A stretch of DNA of 64,000 bases, taken from positions 3,614,001-3,678,000 of the forward strand of contig NZ_QBTZ01000001.1 of NCBI RefSeq assembly GCF_003058055.1, given 5' to 3'. Below are positions 1-6,952 of the stretch, piece by piece. Made by a program: the position numbers and the translations under genes. The stretch's first letter is position 1, and each line of letters begins with the position of its first letter. Below the pieces are notes generated by a model. The model saw only the letters and a program-made list of their open reading frames with translations, ran no database searches and was not told where the DNA came from. This stretch comes from Acidovorax sp. 107. GTDB lineage: Bacteria > Pseudomonadota > Gammaproteobacteria > Burkholderiales > Burkholderiaceae_C.

Positions 1-460
1 AAGACTCGGCCCAGTCCACACGCTGCACGGTCCAATTGCCGGTGTGAGGCAGTTCAATGCCCATGAGCTGCTGCAGCAGCGTGCGCACGTTCTCGCAGGC
101 TGTTTGCATGTCCTCGATCACCCCATAGACGTTCTGGCCGTGCATGGCCTTGGGGACTGAGCACTCGACGATCAGATAGGGCGGGCTAGGGTGCCATTCG
201 GGCTTGCCGCTCTTGGACTTCTGGCAGTCCTCGTACATGGGTTTGACCATGATGCGTGAGTCGTAGGAGCCCTTGAGGTTGGTGCGGGTGACCTCCCACA
301 GCAGCTCCCCGGTTTCGTTGAGCACCTGGCAGTAGCTCTGTCCCTGGGCTTTGACCTTGTCCACGATGTTGCGGGCCATGTAAGGGCTTTTGATCCGTAC
401 CGTATCGAGTCCCATGAGCTGCTGCGCTTCGCTGGCTGCTGTCTCACTCATGAGACTCAT
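1..460 (-). CDS. Filamentous-phage-type replication initiation protein (gpII/X family), partial
   Basis: The frame opens at an ATG at 460 and runs off the left edge, leaving about 153 N-terminal residues. The translation has a pattern typical of inovirus replication initiators: a DTVRIKSPY segment near the N-terminus, then LLWEVTRTNLKGSYDSRI, YLIVECSVPKAMHGQNVYG and NWTVQRVDWAE near the cut end. In that family the protein nicks the phage plus strand and starts rolling-circle replication. The catalytic tyrosine region would lie beyond the edge and cannot be checked. An in-frame second ATG lies three codons downstream. The family call rests on recognised sequence pattern, not on a search. Confidence 0.75.
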   Translation of the reverse strand, partial: MSLMSETAASEAQQLMGLDTVRIKSPYMARNIVDKVKAQGQSYCQVLNETGELLWEVTRTNLKGSYDSRIMVKPMYEDCQKSKSGKPEWHPSPPYLIVECSVPKAMHGQNVYGVIEDMQTACENVRTLLQQLMGIELPHTGNWTVQRVDWAES

Positions 461-1073
461 ACGGGGTGTTACTGCCCGTGAAGGGGAAAATTTGTGCCGT
501 TGCACGGGTGGCCTCCTGTGGTCGTTGGGGTGCGGCCTTTGCGCCAGAAAATGGACGGCGATGCAGGCCCGTGGCGGGCTGTGTGGGCGCGCGATGCAAT
601 GCGCGGGTGGTGGGGGTGGTCCACCAGGCGAAGGTGGGCTGTGCGGGCTTCTGGCTCATACCTTCACCCAGGGCCACAGCAGCGCGAGCTGCACGGGCTT
701 GATGAACAGGAAGATGCCCTCGTGGTCGATAGAGAACGAGAAAGGGCCGGTGTTGGCCGAAGGGTTGGAGAGCACGTACCAATCGAGCTTGGCAACGCCC
801 AAATCGAGTTTGACCATGATTCAGAGCCTCTGTGTGAGGTGTTGATGGGGTGACCTGGGCTGGGTCTGCGGCGGGGCGCTGTGGCCCTGCGTCCAGCCCG
901 CTGCGTGTGATGAAAACCGTGCGGGGGTCTTGCCATGTCAGGAGAAAACCGGCAGCGCGCCAGACGGCCACATAGCCATCGAAGCACTGCAGCAAGCGGA
1001 AGCGCTTGCAAACGCCGTTGGGAAGGGTGGCCGTGGCGATGAAAGGCGAAGGGGGCGCGGCGGTCGTGCTCAT
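444..1073 (-). CDS. Hypothetical phage ORF; may be two genes with an internal start at 659
   Basis: This open frame of 209 codons begins 3 bases after the stop of the upstream 81-residue gene and overlaps the replication gene start by 17 bases, so it fits a compact phage operon. The first 65 residues look protein-like (CKRFRLLQCFDGYVAVW, then FLLTWQDPRTVFI). The middle is low in complexity and overlaps a separate 53-codon frame (656-817) that looks at least as real. An internal ATG at 659 overlaps that gene's stop as ATGA and would give a 71-residue protein. I cannot tell whether the 209-residue product or the shorter product is made. No function is recognised. Confidence 0.4.
   Translation of the reverse strand: MSTTAAPPSPFIATATLPNGVCKRFRLLQCFDGYVAVWRAAGFLLTWQDPRTVFITRSGLDAGPQRPAADPAQVTPSTPHTEALNHGQTRFGRCQARLVRALQPFGQHRPFLVLYRPRGHLPVHQARAARAAVALGEGMSQKPAQPTFAWWTTPTTRALHRAPTQPATGLHRRPFSGAKAAPQRPQEATRATAQIFPFTGSNTPYESHE
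656..817 (-). CDS. Small phage protein with hydrophobic C-terminus, unknown function
   Basis: This is a 53-residue frame starting MVKLDLGVAKLDWYVLSN and ending in the hydrophobic segment FLFIKPVQLALLWPWVKV. It sits in a different frame from the larger overlapping ORF. Its stop overlaps an ATG at 659 in the ATGA arrangement usual for translationally coupled phage genes. Position just upstream of the replication gene matches small accessory genes of filamentous phages, but no family is recognised. The amphipathic C-terminus could associate with a membrane; that is inference. Confidence 0.5.
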   Translation of the reverse strand: MVKLDLGVAKLDWYVLSNPSANTGPFSFSIDHEGIFLFIKPVQLALLWPWVKV

Positions 1074-1076
1074 GCC

Positions 1077-1322
1077 TCAGGCCTTTCGTTTGGGGCTGGC
1101 GATGGCCGCCAAAACGCGGGGCTCCAGCTCATTCATGCCTGGCGTGTCCAGGGTGCCCAGCAGGGCGAGGCGAACGGCCTTCAATGCAGCCCAAAGATTG
1201 GGCAGCGCGCCCAGCTTGATTTCGGCGGCGTCCTGGCCGTCGCGCAGCATGCGTTCCAGAACCTCATTGGCGGCATCGTTCAGCTCGTAGAGCTGTTCTT
1301 GGGAAAGGGTGAGCAACGGCAT
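1077..1322 (-). CDS. Hypothetical phage protein, 81 aa
   Basis: The protein begins MPLLTLSQEQLYELNDAANE and reads as mainly helical and acidic in the first half, ending SPKRKA. An upstream extension in the same frame to 1640 exists but is arginine and proline rich and overlaps another gene. The ATG at 1322 follows the previous stop by one base, which argues for this start. It lies in the tightly packed minus-strand operon leading to the replication initiator. No domain is recognised. Confidence 0.55.
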   Translation of the reverse strand: MPLLTLSQEQLYELNDAANEVLERMLRDGQDAAEIKLGALPNLWAALKAVRLALLGTLDTPGMNELEPRVLAAIASPKRKA

Positions 1323-1323
1323 G

Positions 1324-1671
1324 TCAGGCTTCCATGGGGGTGAAGCGAGCGGGGAACTGGCAGGCGCACGCGGTGGCGCTGGCAGTGCTGGGCGCGAGCG
1401 CCCTGATGGACGTGGTTCCCTCCTCCCCCGCATGCACTGGCGTGCAAGCGGGTGCCCCGGTCGGCGCCTTGTGGCGCCACGTCTGGGCAGGGCGGGGGGA
1501 TGCGCAGGCACCCTGTTTGGCATTGAAAGGGGCCGCCTGGCTGCTGCGTGCGTGTTGGCCGCCGCTACTGCGCGTAGGCCAGTCGGTGCCCGCTGCTGTC
1601 TGCGCGACCGCCGCAGACGCAACAGGCCCGAAACCCGCATCAGAACTGGGTTTTGACGGTTCTGACCGCAT
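1324..1671 (-). CDS. Hypothetical phage protein, 115 aa
   Basis: The frame starts 5 bases after the stop of the small membrane protein and ends one base before the next start. It begins MRSEPSKPSSDAGFG and is rich in alanine, threonine and cysteine with no clear domain; pairs such as ACTP and CACQ place several cysteines in the second half. Codon third positions look moderately GC biased. Junction spacing is the main support. Competing frames on the same strand also stay open here, so confidence is modest. Confidence 0.4.
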   Translation of the reverse strand: MRSEPSKPSSDAGFGPVASAAVAQTAAGTDWPTRSSGGQHARSSQAAPFNAKQGACASPRPAQTWRHKAPTGAPACTPVHAGEEGTTSIRALAPSTASATACACQFPARFTPMEA

Positions 1672-1676
1672 CAAAA

Positions 1677-1823
1677 TCACCGTCCGGTGGTCTGATTGCG
1701 TGCTGTCGGATCGCTCTTGGACGCAAGCGCCAGCATCAAAAGCAGTCCGATAACGCCGGCGGCCAGGGCTGCGCCCTTGCCAGAGCCGGCGACCATCGAG
1801 ATAGGGGTGGTGAAGGTGTTCAT
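1677..1823 (-). CDS. Small single-pass membrane protein, 48 aa
   Basis: The ATG at 1823 overlaps the stop of the upstream XRE-type gene as ATGA, so the two are probably translationally coupled. The peptide has a short polar N-terminus (MNTFTTPISMVAGSGKG), one hydrophobic stretch at about residues 19-34 (ALAAGVIGLLLMLALA) and a charged tail (SKSDPTARNQTTGR). That plan resembles minor coat or assembly peptides of filamentous phages. It has no cleavable signal sequence, unlike most major coat proteins. The assignment to a virion role is inference from size and context. Confidence 0.6.
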   Translation of the reverse strand: MNTFTTPISMVAGSGKGAALAAGVIGLLLMLALASKSDPTARNQTTGR

Positions 1824-2464
1824 GCTGCCTCCGCTTCGGCATCGGCAGGGTCAGCCTCGGGCAGCAGATCGGCCAGTGGCGATGCCGCCAGGTAGCCCGA
1901 GAGCCAGTCCCCCATGGTCTTGGGCTGGGCACCTTCTGGCAACTTGCGGGCGATGTTCCGGCCCTGCAGCATCAGGATGGCCACGTAGTTCAAGGCCAGC
2001 AGCGCGAAGATTTCGCGGATTGCGTTCTCGGTGGCTTCCGAGAATTCGCCACCGAAAAATCCACCCGTGGCGAACTCGGTGTTCAGGATGTCGCCCACCT
2101 TGAGGCGGTTGGCCTCGATCAGGTCAGCGAGCTTTTCCGCCTGGGCTGCGGGCACATCCTCAGACAGCAGGATGGCAGGGCGCGTGATGCGCTTGACCAT
2201 GCCGCCCAGGCCCTGCAGCAGGTCTTGGTCGCTGGTGTCCTGCGCTTCGGGGAAGTCCTGGCCCTGTTCCTTGTATTGGGCTTCGAGGTAGGTGCGCAGT
2301 TGGGCCTGCTGGGAGGCAGAGAGATTGCGGGTTTCGTTGCGGAACTCGCTGATGTAGGCCTTGGACAGGCCGGTCCCCTCTGCAATTGCCGCAACCGTTA
2401 GGTTGAGGTCTTTGGCTGCCTGGCGCAGCTGTTCGGGCGAAACGCCCTTCTTTGATGTGTTCAT
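1820..2464 (-). CDS. XRE-type HTH protein of the prophage, 214 aa
   Basis: Residues about 8-50 (EQLRQAAKDLNLTVAAIAEG, then GLSKAYISEFRNE) form a lambda-repressor-like helix-turn-helix. The remainder is a mostly helical domain with a central segment rich in Gly and Phe (FATGGFFGGEFSEATENAIR) and a hydrophobic LLALNYVAILMLQ stretch that may be membrane-associated or a buried core. It is the first gene of the minus-strand operon reaching the replication initiator. A promoter and a perfect palindrome lie directly upstream (2483-2534), which suggests autoregulation. Length exceeds a bare regulator, so the C-terminal domain may have another role. Confidence 0.7.
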   Translation of the reverse strand: MNTSKKGVSPEQLRQAAKDLNLTVAAIAEGTGLSKAYISEFRNETRNLSASQQAQLRTYLEAQYKEQGQDFPEAQDTSDQDLLQGLGGMVKRITRPAILLSEDVPAAQAEKLADLIEANRLKVGDILNTEFATGGFFGGEFSEATENAIREIFALLALNYVAILMLQGRNIARKLPEGAQPKTMGDWLSGYLAASPLADLLPEADPADAEAEAA

Positions 2465-2482
2465 GTATGCCTCGTGTCAAAA

Positions 2483-2534
2483 ACACCCACATGGGTGTAA
2501 TTGAGACTTTATGGCATGGTTTTGAAAACGTCAA
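2483..2534 (-). promoter_or_regulatory. Promoter and palindromic operator of the phage XRE operon
   Basis: On the minus strand a TTGACG box (2534-2529) is followed after 17 bases by TAAAGT (2511-2506), a good sigma-70 arrangement. The predicted start of transcription is near 2499. Immediately downstream lies ACACCCA-CA-TGGGTGT (2483-2498), a perfect inverted repeat with 7-base arms, placed where a bound dimer would block transcription. The -35 box also lies within a second palindrome, TTTGA-AAACG-TCAAA (2521-2535). Confidence 0.6.
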
Positions 2535-2605
2535 ATTTATTTTTTTGCAGACCTGATGAAGTGAGCGTTGGGGGGAGCGGGTTGTAAAACTTTCTAAGAA
2601 AGGCG

Positions 2606-3205
2606 CTAGGTTGGATCGCCCCGATTCACCTTGTCGGTTTCGTCCGCTGCCGTGAGGATAGAGGCGGCGTACTTTCGAGCGACTTCTGTATCGACCAGCA
2701 GCTTCCCGTGAAGGGTGGCTTCAAATTTGCCCGTCGCCACAAAGAGATTGATGCCACTTTCGGCCTCTGCAGACCTGCGGCGCTCTACCGTTGCCTTCAC
2801 TCCGTGTCTTGCCGTAGCGAGGGCATTGGCGAGTTGGTAGAAAGCTGCGCACTCGCTTGAGGAGAGAAGCGGGAGCAAAAATTCCAATCGAGTCTTGTAG
2901 TCAATTGGCTCAGCGGAAGTTGACTCCATCTTGTGGTGCCACGTCCGTTCAGGAAACGGGTTCTCATCTCCAAAAATGAGTCGGTTGGGACTGATTCGGA
3001 GGACTTGGCATAGCTGCTTGATCTCACGAGCTCCGGGAAAATTTCTTCCCGTTTCATATCCCTTGATGGCGGAAAGCGATACCTGACTGCGCGTTGCTAG
3101 CTCTGCCTGGGTGAGGCCAAGCAGCTCACGAGCCTTGATGATCTCGGAGCCAATGGTCTGTTTCTCTGCCTGAAGCTCGGGAGTGTCGTTGGTAGATCCT
3201 GCCAT
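2606..3205 (-). CDS. CI-like XRE family repressor, 199 aa
   Basis: Residues about 18-72 form a clear Cro/C1-type helix-turn-helix (IIKARELLGLTQAELATRSQ, then SLSAIKGYETGRNFP and ISPNRLIFGDEN). The rest is a helical domain of unknown type with a run of alanine-rich helices (YQLANALATARHGVKATVER). There is no obvious LexA-like Ser/Lys peptidase domain, so this is not a classical self-cleaving CI repressor. It is the outermost gene before the element's right end, a usual place for a lysogeny regulator. It reads in the same direction as the phage operon with about 140 bases of regulatory sequence between them. Confidence 0.75.
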   Translation of the reverse strand: MAGSTNDTPELQAEKQTIGSEIIKARELLGLTQAELATRSQVSLSAIKGYETGRNFPGAREIKQLCQVLRISPNRLIFGDENPFPERTWHHKMESTSAEPIDYKTRLEFLLPLLSSSECAAFYQLANALATARHGVKATVERRRSAEAESGINLFVATGKFEATLHGKLLVDTEVARKYAASILTAADETDKVNRGDPT

Positions 3206-3350
3206 CGGCGCAGTCTATCGCACGGATGGGCTTGCGGTGCTTCTACAAATCGGAGGGGAGCGACGGATTCATGCGGCTCGACGTGGCACAATCCCGCTCC
3301 CTTTTGTAGAGGGCTTTTTCTTGTTGGCCGTTGCTGCGCAAGGATTTTTT

Positions 3351-3400
3351 GAGAGATTGAAAATCCTTGTGTCGGTGGTTCGATTCCGCCCCAGCCACCA
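3351..3400 (+). other. 3' fragment of a tRNA-Phe-like gene, probable attachment-site copy
   Basis: The sequence reads as the 3' half of a tRNA: an anticodon loop TTGAAAA (GAA, Phe), a variable region, a T-arm GGTGG-TTCGATT-CCGCC and the end GCCACCA. The 5' half (acceptor strand, D-arm) is absent; the upstream 3301-3350 sequence does not pair. The acceptor strand is one base short and the anticodon stem has a mismatch, so it is not a working tRNA. A displaced 3' tRNA end beside prophage genes is the usual mark of tyrosine-recombinase integration. The intact tRNA and integrase would lie left of the window. Confidence 0.65.
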
Positions 3401-3403
3401 AAT

Positions 3404-3438
3404 AAAAGCCCTTGATTTGTAAGAATCAAGGGCTTTTT
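3404..3438 (+). terminator. Strong Rho-independent terminator after the tRNA-like fragment
   Basis: A perfect 14-bp stem, AAAAGCCCTTGATT with AATCAAGGGCTTTT, encloses a 6-base loop and ends in a T run; the A/T ends make it work on both strands. It is probably the original terminator of the host tRNA gene, left on the far side of the integrated element. Between the last phage gene (3205) and the next host gene (3568) the only other feature seen is the tRNA fragment. Confidence 0.85.
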
Positions 3439-3567
3439 CAATTGCACGCTGCCAACGCGGGTCACGCCCGCACGGCTGGTGCCGTATGCCGCGGTCCTGC
3501 CGTTGCCTTGGTGCGGGCTGCCGTCGGCACCGCGCCGCATTCCTTGTTGTCTCTCCCCACATCTCCC

Positions 3568-4821
3568 ATGCTCCTTCTGCAGGACACCACCCTTGGTATC
3601 GACTTTGGCACTTCCAATTCCGCGATGGCGGTGCGGCGGGGTGCGGGCCTGTCGCGAATGGTGGCACTGGAGGGGGATGCCCCCACGTTGCCCACGGCAC
3701 TGTTCTTCAATGCGGAAGACCAGCGCACGCACTTTGGGCGCGATGCGGTGGCGCAGTACCTGGCGGGTACCGAGGGGCGGCTGATGCGCTCGCTCAAAAG
3801 CCTGCTGGGCAGTGCGCTCCTGCAGGACAAAACCGCAGTGCATAACCAGCTGGTCAGCTACCAGGACATCATCGGCCTCTTCTTGCGGATGCTGGCGCAA
3901 AAGGCCCGTGACGAGCTGGGTGGTATGCCCGCGCGGGTGGTGATGGGGCGGCCGGTGCATTTTGTGGACGGCGATGCCGCGCGCGATCAGCAGGCCGAAG
4001 ACGCGCTGCGCCAGGCCGCGCTGTCTGCAGGGTTCGAGAACGTGAGCTTTCAGTTCGAGCCCATTGCGGCCGCGCTGGACTATGAGCAGCGCATCGACCG
4101 GGAGTCGCTGGTGCTGGTGGTGGACATTGGCGGCGGCACCTCGGACTTCACCGTGGTGCGCCTGGGCCCCGAGCGCATGGCCCGGGCCGACCGTAGCAGC
4201 GATGTGCTGGCCACCACCGGCGTGCACATCGGCGGCACGGACTTTGACCGGCGCCTGAGCCTGGACCTGCTCATGCCGCTGCTGGGCTTTCGCCACATCG
4301 GCCCGACGGGGCGCGAGGTGCCCAGCCGCGTGTTTTTTGACCTCTCGACCTGGCACCTGATCCAGTGGCTGTATTCGCCGCGCGCGCTGCGCGACGCGCA
4401 GAACTTGCGCACCGACTATGCCGATGCCGCGTTGCACGCCCGGCTGATGCGGGTGCTGAACGAGCGGCTGGGCCACCGCCTGGCCAACACGGTGGAGCAG
4501 GCCAAGATCGCGGCTTCGCTGGCCGATGCCGAGGCGCCCATGCCGCTGGATTGGGTCGAGGCCGGGCTCAGCGCAGCGGTTACGCCGCCCGGATTGGCGC
4601 AGTCCTTGGCGCAGCCGCTGGAACAGGTGGTGGCCTGCGCACGCGATTGCCTGCAGCTGGCGGGCTTGGGCGATGGGGGGGTGGATGCGATCTACCTGAC
4701 CGGGGGCTCGTCGGCATTGCGGCCCTTGCGGCAGGCGCTGCGCACGGCCTTCCCGGCAACCCCGCAGGTGGAGGGCGATCTGTTTGGCGGGGTGGCTGCG
4801 GGCCTGGCGGTTTCGCGGTAG
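3568..4821 (+). CDS. yegD: YegD-like Hsp70-family ATPase, 417 aa
   Basis: The protein carries the actin/Hsp70 ATPase motifs in order: phosphate 1 (GIDFGTSNSAMAV, residues about 10-22), phosphate 2 (VVDIGGGTSDFTVV, near 190) and the adenosine motif (YLTGGSSALRPL, near 380). It ends after the nucleotide-binding domain and has no peptide-binding domain, as in E. coli YegD. The in-frame upstream extension to 3412 runs into the tRNA terminator, so ATG 3568 is the sensible start. The substrate and role of this family are poorly known. It stands alone, next to the integration site. Confidence 0.85.
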   Translation: MLLLQDTTLGIDFGTSNSAMAVRRGAGLSRMVALEGDAPTLPTALFFNAEDQRTHFGRDAVAQYLAGTEGRLMRSLKSLLGSALLQDKTAVHNQLVSYQDIIGLFLRMLAQKARDELGGMPARVVMGRPVHFVDGDAARDQQAEDALRQAALSAGFENVSFQFEPIAAALDYEQRIDRESLVLVVDIGGGTSDFTVVRLGPERMARADRSSDVLATTGVHIGGTDFDRRLSLDLLMPLLGFRHIGPTGREVPSRVFFDLSTWHLIQWLYSPRALRDAQNLRTDYADAALHARLMRVLNERLGHRLANTVEQAKIAASLADAEAPMPLDWVEAGLSAAVTPPGLAQSLAQPLEQVVACARDCLQLAGLGDGGVDAIYLTGGSSALRPLRQALRTAFPATPQVEGDLFGGVAAGLAVSR

Positions 4822-4837
4822 TGATGCACCCCAGATC

Positions 4838-4890
4838 GCTATCAATTAAATAGCTGACAGAGCATGTTGCACTAGCGCTACCGCCCGAAA
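4838..4890 (+). repeat. Interspersed repeat, copy 1
   Basis: Begins GCTATCAATTAAATAGCT and continues with GCATGTTGCACTAGCGCTA. It shares the GCTAT...ATAGC head and CTAGCGC tail with eight other loci in the window (8531, 12300, 17420, 18876, 26167, 30601, 51371, 56328). This copy lies between convergent yegD and rsmI. Confidence 0.7.
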
Positions 4891-4922
4891 ACGCTCAAAA
4901 CGCTGCTTAGAAGCATCTGGCG

Positions 4923-5876
4923 TCAGTCCTGCGCCCCGTCTTCGCGCTTCCACTCCAGCGCGGTGTCGTACAGCAGGTTGCGCGATGCGCCCGTGATCTC
5001 GGCAGCCAGGCGCACGGCGGTCTTCAGGGGCAGCTCGGCCAGCAACAGGCGCAGCACGCGGTGGCTGTCGCCCGCGTCGCTGACCACCGGCACCGGGTGC
5101 AGCAGCACCACAAACTCGCCGCGCGAGCGCTGGGGGGACCCATCCAGCCACGCGGTCAGCGCCTGTGCGGGCTGGGTGGTGACTTCTTCAAACTGTTTGG
5201 TCAGCTCGCGCGCCAGGGTGACGGGGCGCTCGCCCAGCACGGCCAGGGCCTGGGCCAGTTCGCCAATGCGATGGGGGGCTTCGAGCAGCACCACGCACCG
5301 GGGCTCGTGGGCCAGCTGCTGGGCAATCACGTTGGCACGTTCCGCGTTCTTGACGGGCAGGAAGCCTGCAAACACAAAGCCGCCATGCTCGGTGCTGTGG
5401 GCCACGGCGCCGGCCACGCTCAGTGCGGTGGTGATGCTGCTGGCGCCCGGCAGTGGCACGGCGCGCAGGCCTGCGGCCTGTACTGCCGCTACCAGACGTG
5501 CGCCAGGGTCGCTCACGCCGGGGGTGCCTGCGTCGCTCACATAGGCCACGCGCTGGCCTTGCTGCAGCCGGTGCACCACGTTCTGCGCGGCTTCGGCCTC
5601 GTTGTGCTGGTGCACGGCCAGCAACTGGCTGGCGCCCTTGTCGATGCCGTAGGCACGCAGCATGGACTGCGTATGGCGCGTGTCTTCGCAGGCCACCGTG
5701 TCGGCCAGTTGCAGCACGTGCAGGGCCCGCAGGGTGATGTCGGCCAGGTTGCCGATGGGCGTGGCCACCACGTACAGCGCGCCCTGCGGATAATGCTGCG
5801 CAGCGGCGGCGTCGTGCGCCGCGCTCTGGGCTGAAGCGAAAGATGCGCTCAATGAATTTCCTTGGAAAAAGACCAC
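4923..5876 (-). CDS. rsmI: 16S rRNA (cytidine1402-2'-O)-methyltransferase
   Basis: RsmI uses S-adenosylmethionine to methylate the ribose of C1402 in the decoding centre of 16S rRNA. The tetrapyrrole-methylase fold is clear: LYVVATPIGNLADITLRAL near residue 34, CEDTRHTQ, YVSDAGTPGVSDPG near 115 and VPLPGASSITTAL. The C-terminal GEFVVLLHP and helical tail are normal for the family. The start at 5876 gives 317 residues with about 30 more at the N-terminus than usual and overlaps the 5' end of divergent yraN; no other ATG is available before the first motif, though a TTG near 5852 is possible. Confidence 0.9.
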   Translation of the reverse strand: MVFFQGNSLSASFASAQSAAHDAAAAQHYPQGALYVVATPIGNLADITLRALHVLQLADTVACEDTRHTQSMLRAYGIDKGASQLLAVHQHNEAEAAQNVVHRLQQGQRVAYVSDAGTPGVSDPGARLVAAVQAAGLRAVPLPGASSITTALSVAGAVAHSTEHGGFVFAGFLPVKNAERANVIAQQLAHEPRCVVLLEAPHRIGELAQALAVLGERPVTLARELTKQFEEVTTQPAQALTAWLDGSPQRSRGEFVVLLHPVPVVSDAGDSHRVLRLLLAELPLKTAVRLAAEITGASRNLLYDTALEWKREDGAQD

Positions 5877-6262
5877 CCGACGTTGCCGCCCCAGGCGCTG
5901 CCAAAAAAGTCACCACGCGTGATCGAGGTAACGCTGCCGAGGATCAGGCATTGACCCATCTGCAGGCGGCCGGCCTGCAGCTGGCGGTGCGCAATTATCG
6001 GACGCCCGGGCGCGGCGGGGGTGAGATTGATCTGGTGATGCGCGACCGGGACGGCACCCTGGTGTTTGTGGAGGTGCGCAGCCGCACGCATGGCGGCTTT
6101 GGCGGCGCCGGGGCCAGCATCAGCGCGACCAAGCAGCAGCGCATCATCTTTGCCGCGCGGCACTACCTGATGCGCTTGCCGTCGCCACCGCCCTGCCGTT
6201 TTGACGTGGTGCTGGTGGAGGAGGGGGTGCAGTGGCTCAAGGCGGCGTTCGATGCGCAGTAG
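5843..6262 (+). CDS. yraN: YraN/UPF0102 nuclease-fold protein
   Basis: This 139-residue protein contains the restriction-endonuclease-like core of UPF0102: GNAAEDQALTHLQAAG, then GRGGGEIDLVMRD and LVFVEVRSR, giving the D-(E)xK-like acidic residues. Its cellular role is not established; the family neighbours rsmI in many proteobacteria, as here. The ATG at 5843 was taken as start; ATG 5852 is an alternative. Its 5' end overlaps the divergent rsmI frame by 34 bases, so the two promoters would have to lie inside each other's coding region. Confidence 0.85.
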   Translation: MRSMNFLGKRPPDVAAPGAAKKVTTRDRGNAAEDQALTHLQAAGLQLAVRNYRTPGRGGGEIDLVMRDRDGTLVFVEVRSRTHGGFGGAGASISATKQQRIIFAARHYLMRLPSPPPCRFDVVLVEEGVQWLKAAFDAQ

Positions 6263-6352
6263 CGGCGGGCGACCCACTGGCCGCCAGCGCAATGCAGGTG
6301 GCTACCGTTTGCTACAAAAGCTGTAACACGCGGCGGGTATCATCGGGCCCTC

Positions 6353-6952
6353 ATGCTTGAGCAACGCATCCAACAGCATTTCATCGACAGCGCCGACCTG
6401 AAGTACCAGGCCGCGCAAACCCTGAGCCACCCCATTGCCGCTGCCGTACAGGCCGTGCTGGCCTGCGTGACGAGCGGCGGCAAGGTGCTGGCCTGTGGCA
6501 ACGGCCCGTCAGCCGCCGAGGCGCAGCAGTTCGCCGCTTTTTGTGTGGCCGGCTTTGAGCGCGAACGCCCCGAGCTGGCGGCGCTGGCGCTCACATCGGA
6601 CAGCACGCTGCTCACGGCGGCTGTGGGCGGCACCGATGCCGCCCAGCAGTTTGCGCGCCAGGTGCGTGCGCTGGGCCAGGCGGGCGATGTGCTGCTGGCG
6701 CTCACCGTCCATGGCAACGACCCTAACCTGCTGGCTGCCGCCGAAGCCGCGCACGAGCGCGACATGACCGTGGTGGTGCTGGCAGGTCGCACCGGCGGCA
6801 AGCTCGCCGCCATGCTGCGGGAAACCGACGTCTTGATCAGCGTGCCCCACGACCGTGCGGCACGCGTGCGCGAAGTCCATACGCTGGTACTGCACTGCCT
6901 GAGCGACGGCGTGGACGCACAGTTACTTGGTGAACAGGAGATTCCACTATGA
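6353..6952 (+). CDS. diaA: SIS-domain protein, DiaA/GmhA-like
   Basis: The 199-residue product is a single SIS (sugar isomerase) domain, with VLACGNGPSAAEAQQFAAF and the later SDSTLLTAAVGG and LTVHGNDPNLLAA segments. These resemble phosphoheptose isomerase and the DnaA-initiator-associating protein DiaA. The rsmI-yraN-diaA-BON order is the same as the E. coli yraL-yraM-yraN-diaA-dolP cluster, which favours DiaA over a sedoheptulose isomerase. Its stop overlaps the next start as ATGA, so it is co-translated with the lipoprotein. Confidence 0.8.
   Translation: MLEQRIQQHFIDSADLKYQAAQTLSHPIAAAVQAVLACVTSGGKVLACGNGPSAAEAQQFAAFCVAGFERERPELAALALTSDSTLLTAAVGGTDAAQQFARQVRALGQAGDVLLALTVHGNDPNLLAAAEAAHERDMTVVVLAGRTGGKLAAMLRETDVLISVPHDRAARVREVHTLVLHCLSDGVDAQLLGEQEIPL

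Noticed and set aside
3301..3400. A complete tRNA-Phe gene
   Set aside because: No acceptor 5' strand or D-arm can be found, the anticodon stem has a mismatch and the acceptor strand is one base short, so only a 3' fragment is claimed.
3097..4845. A long minus-strand frame across the tRNA fragment and yegD
   Set aside because: It crosses the terminator and the phage repressor gene, has low-complexity Arg/His composition and competes with a gene carrying clear Hsp70 motifs.
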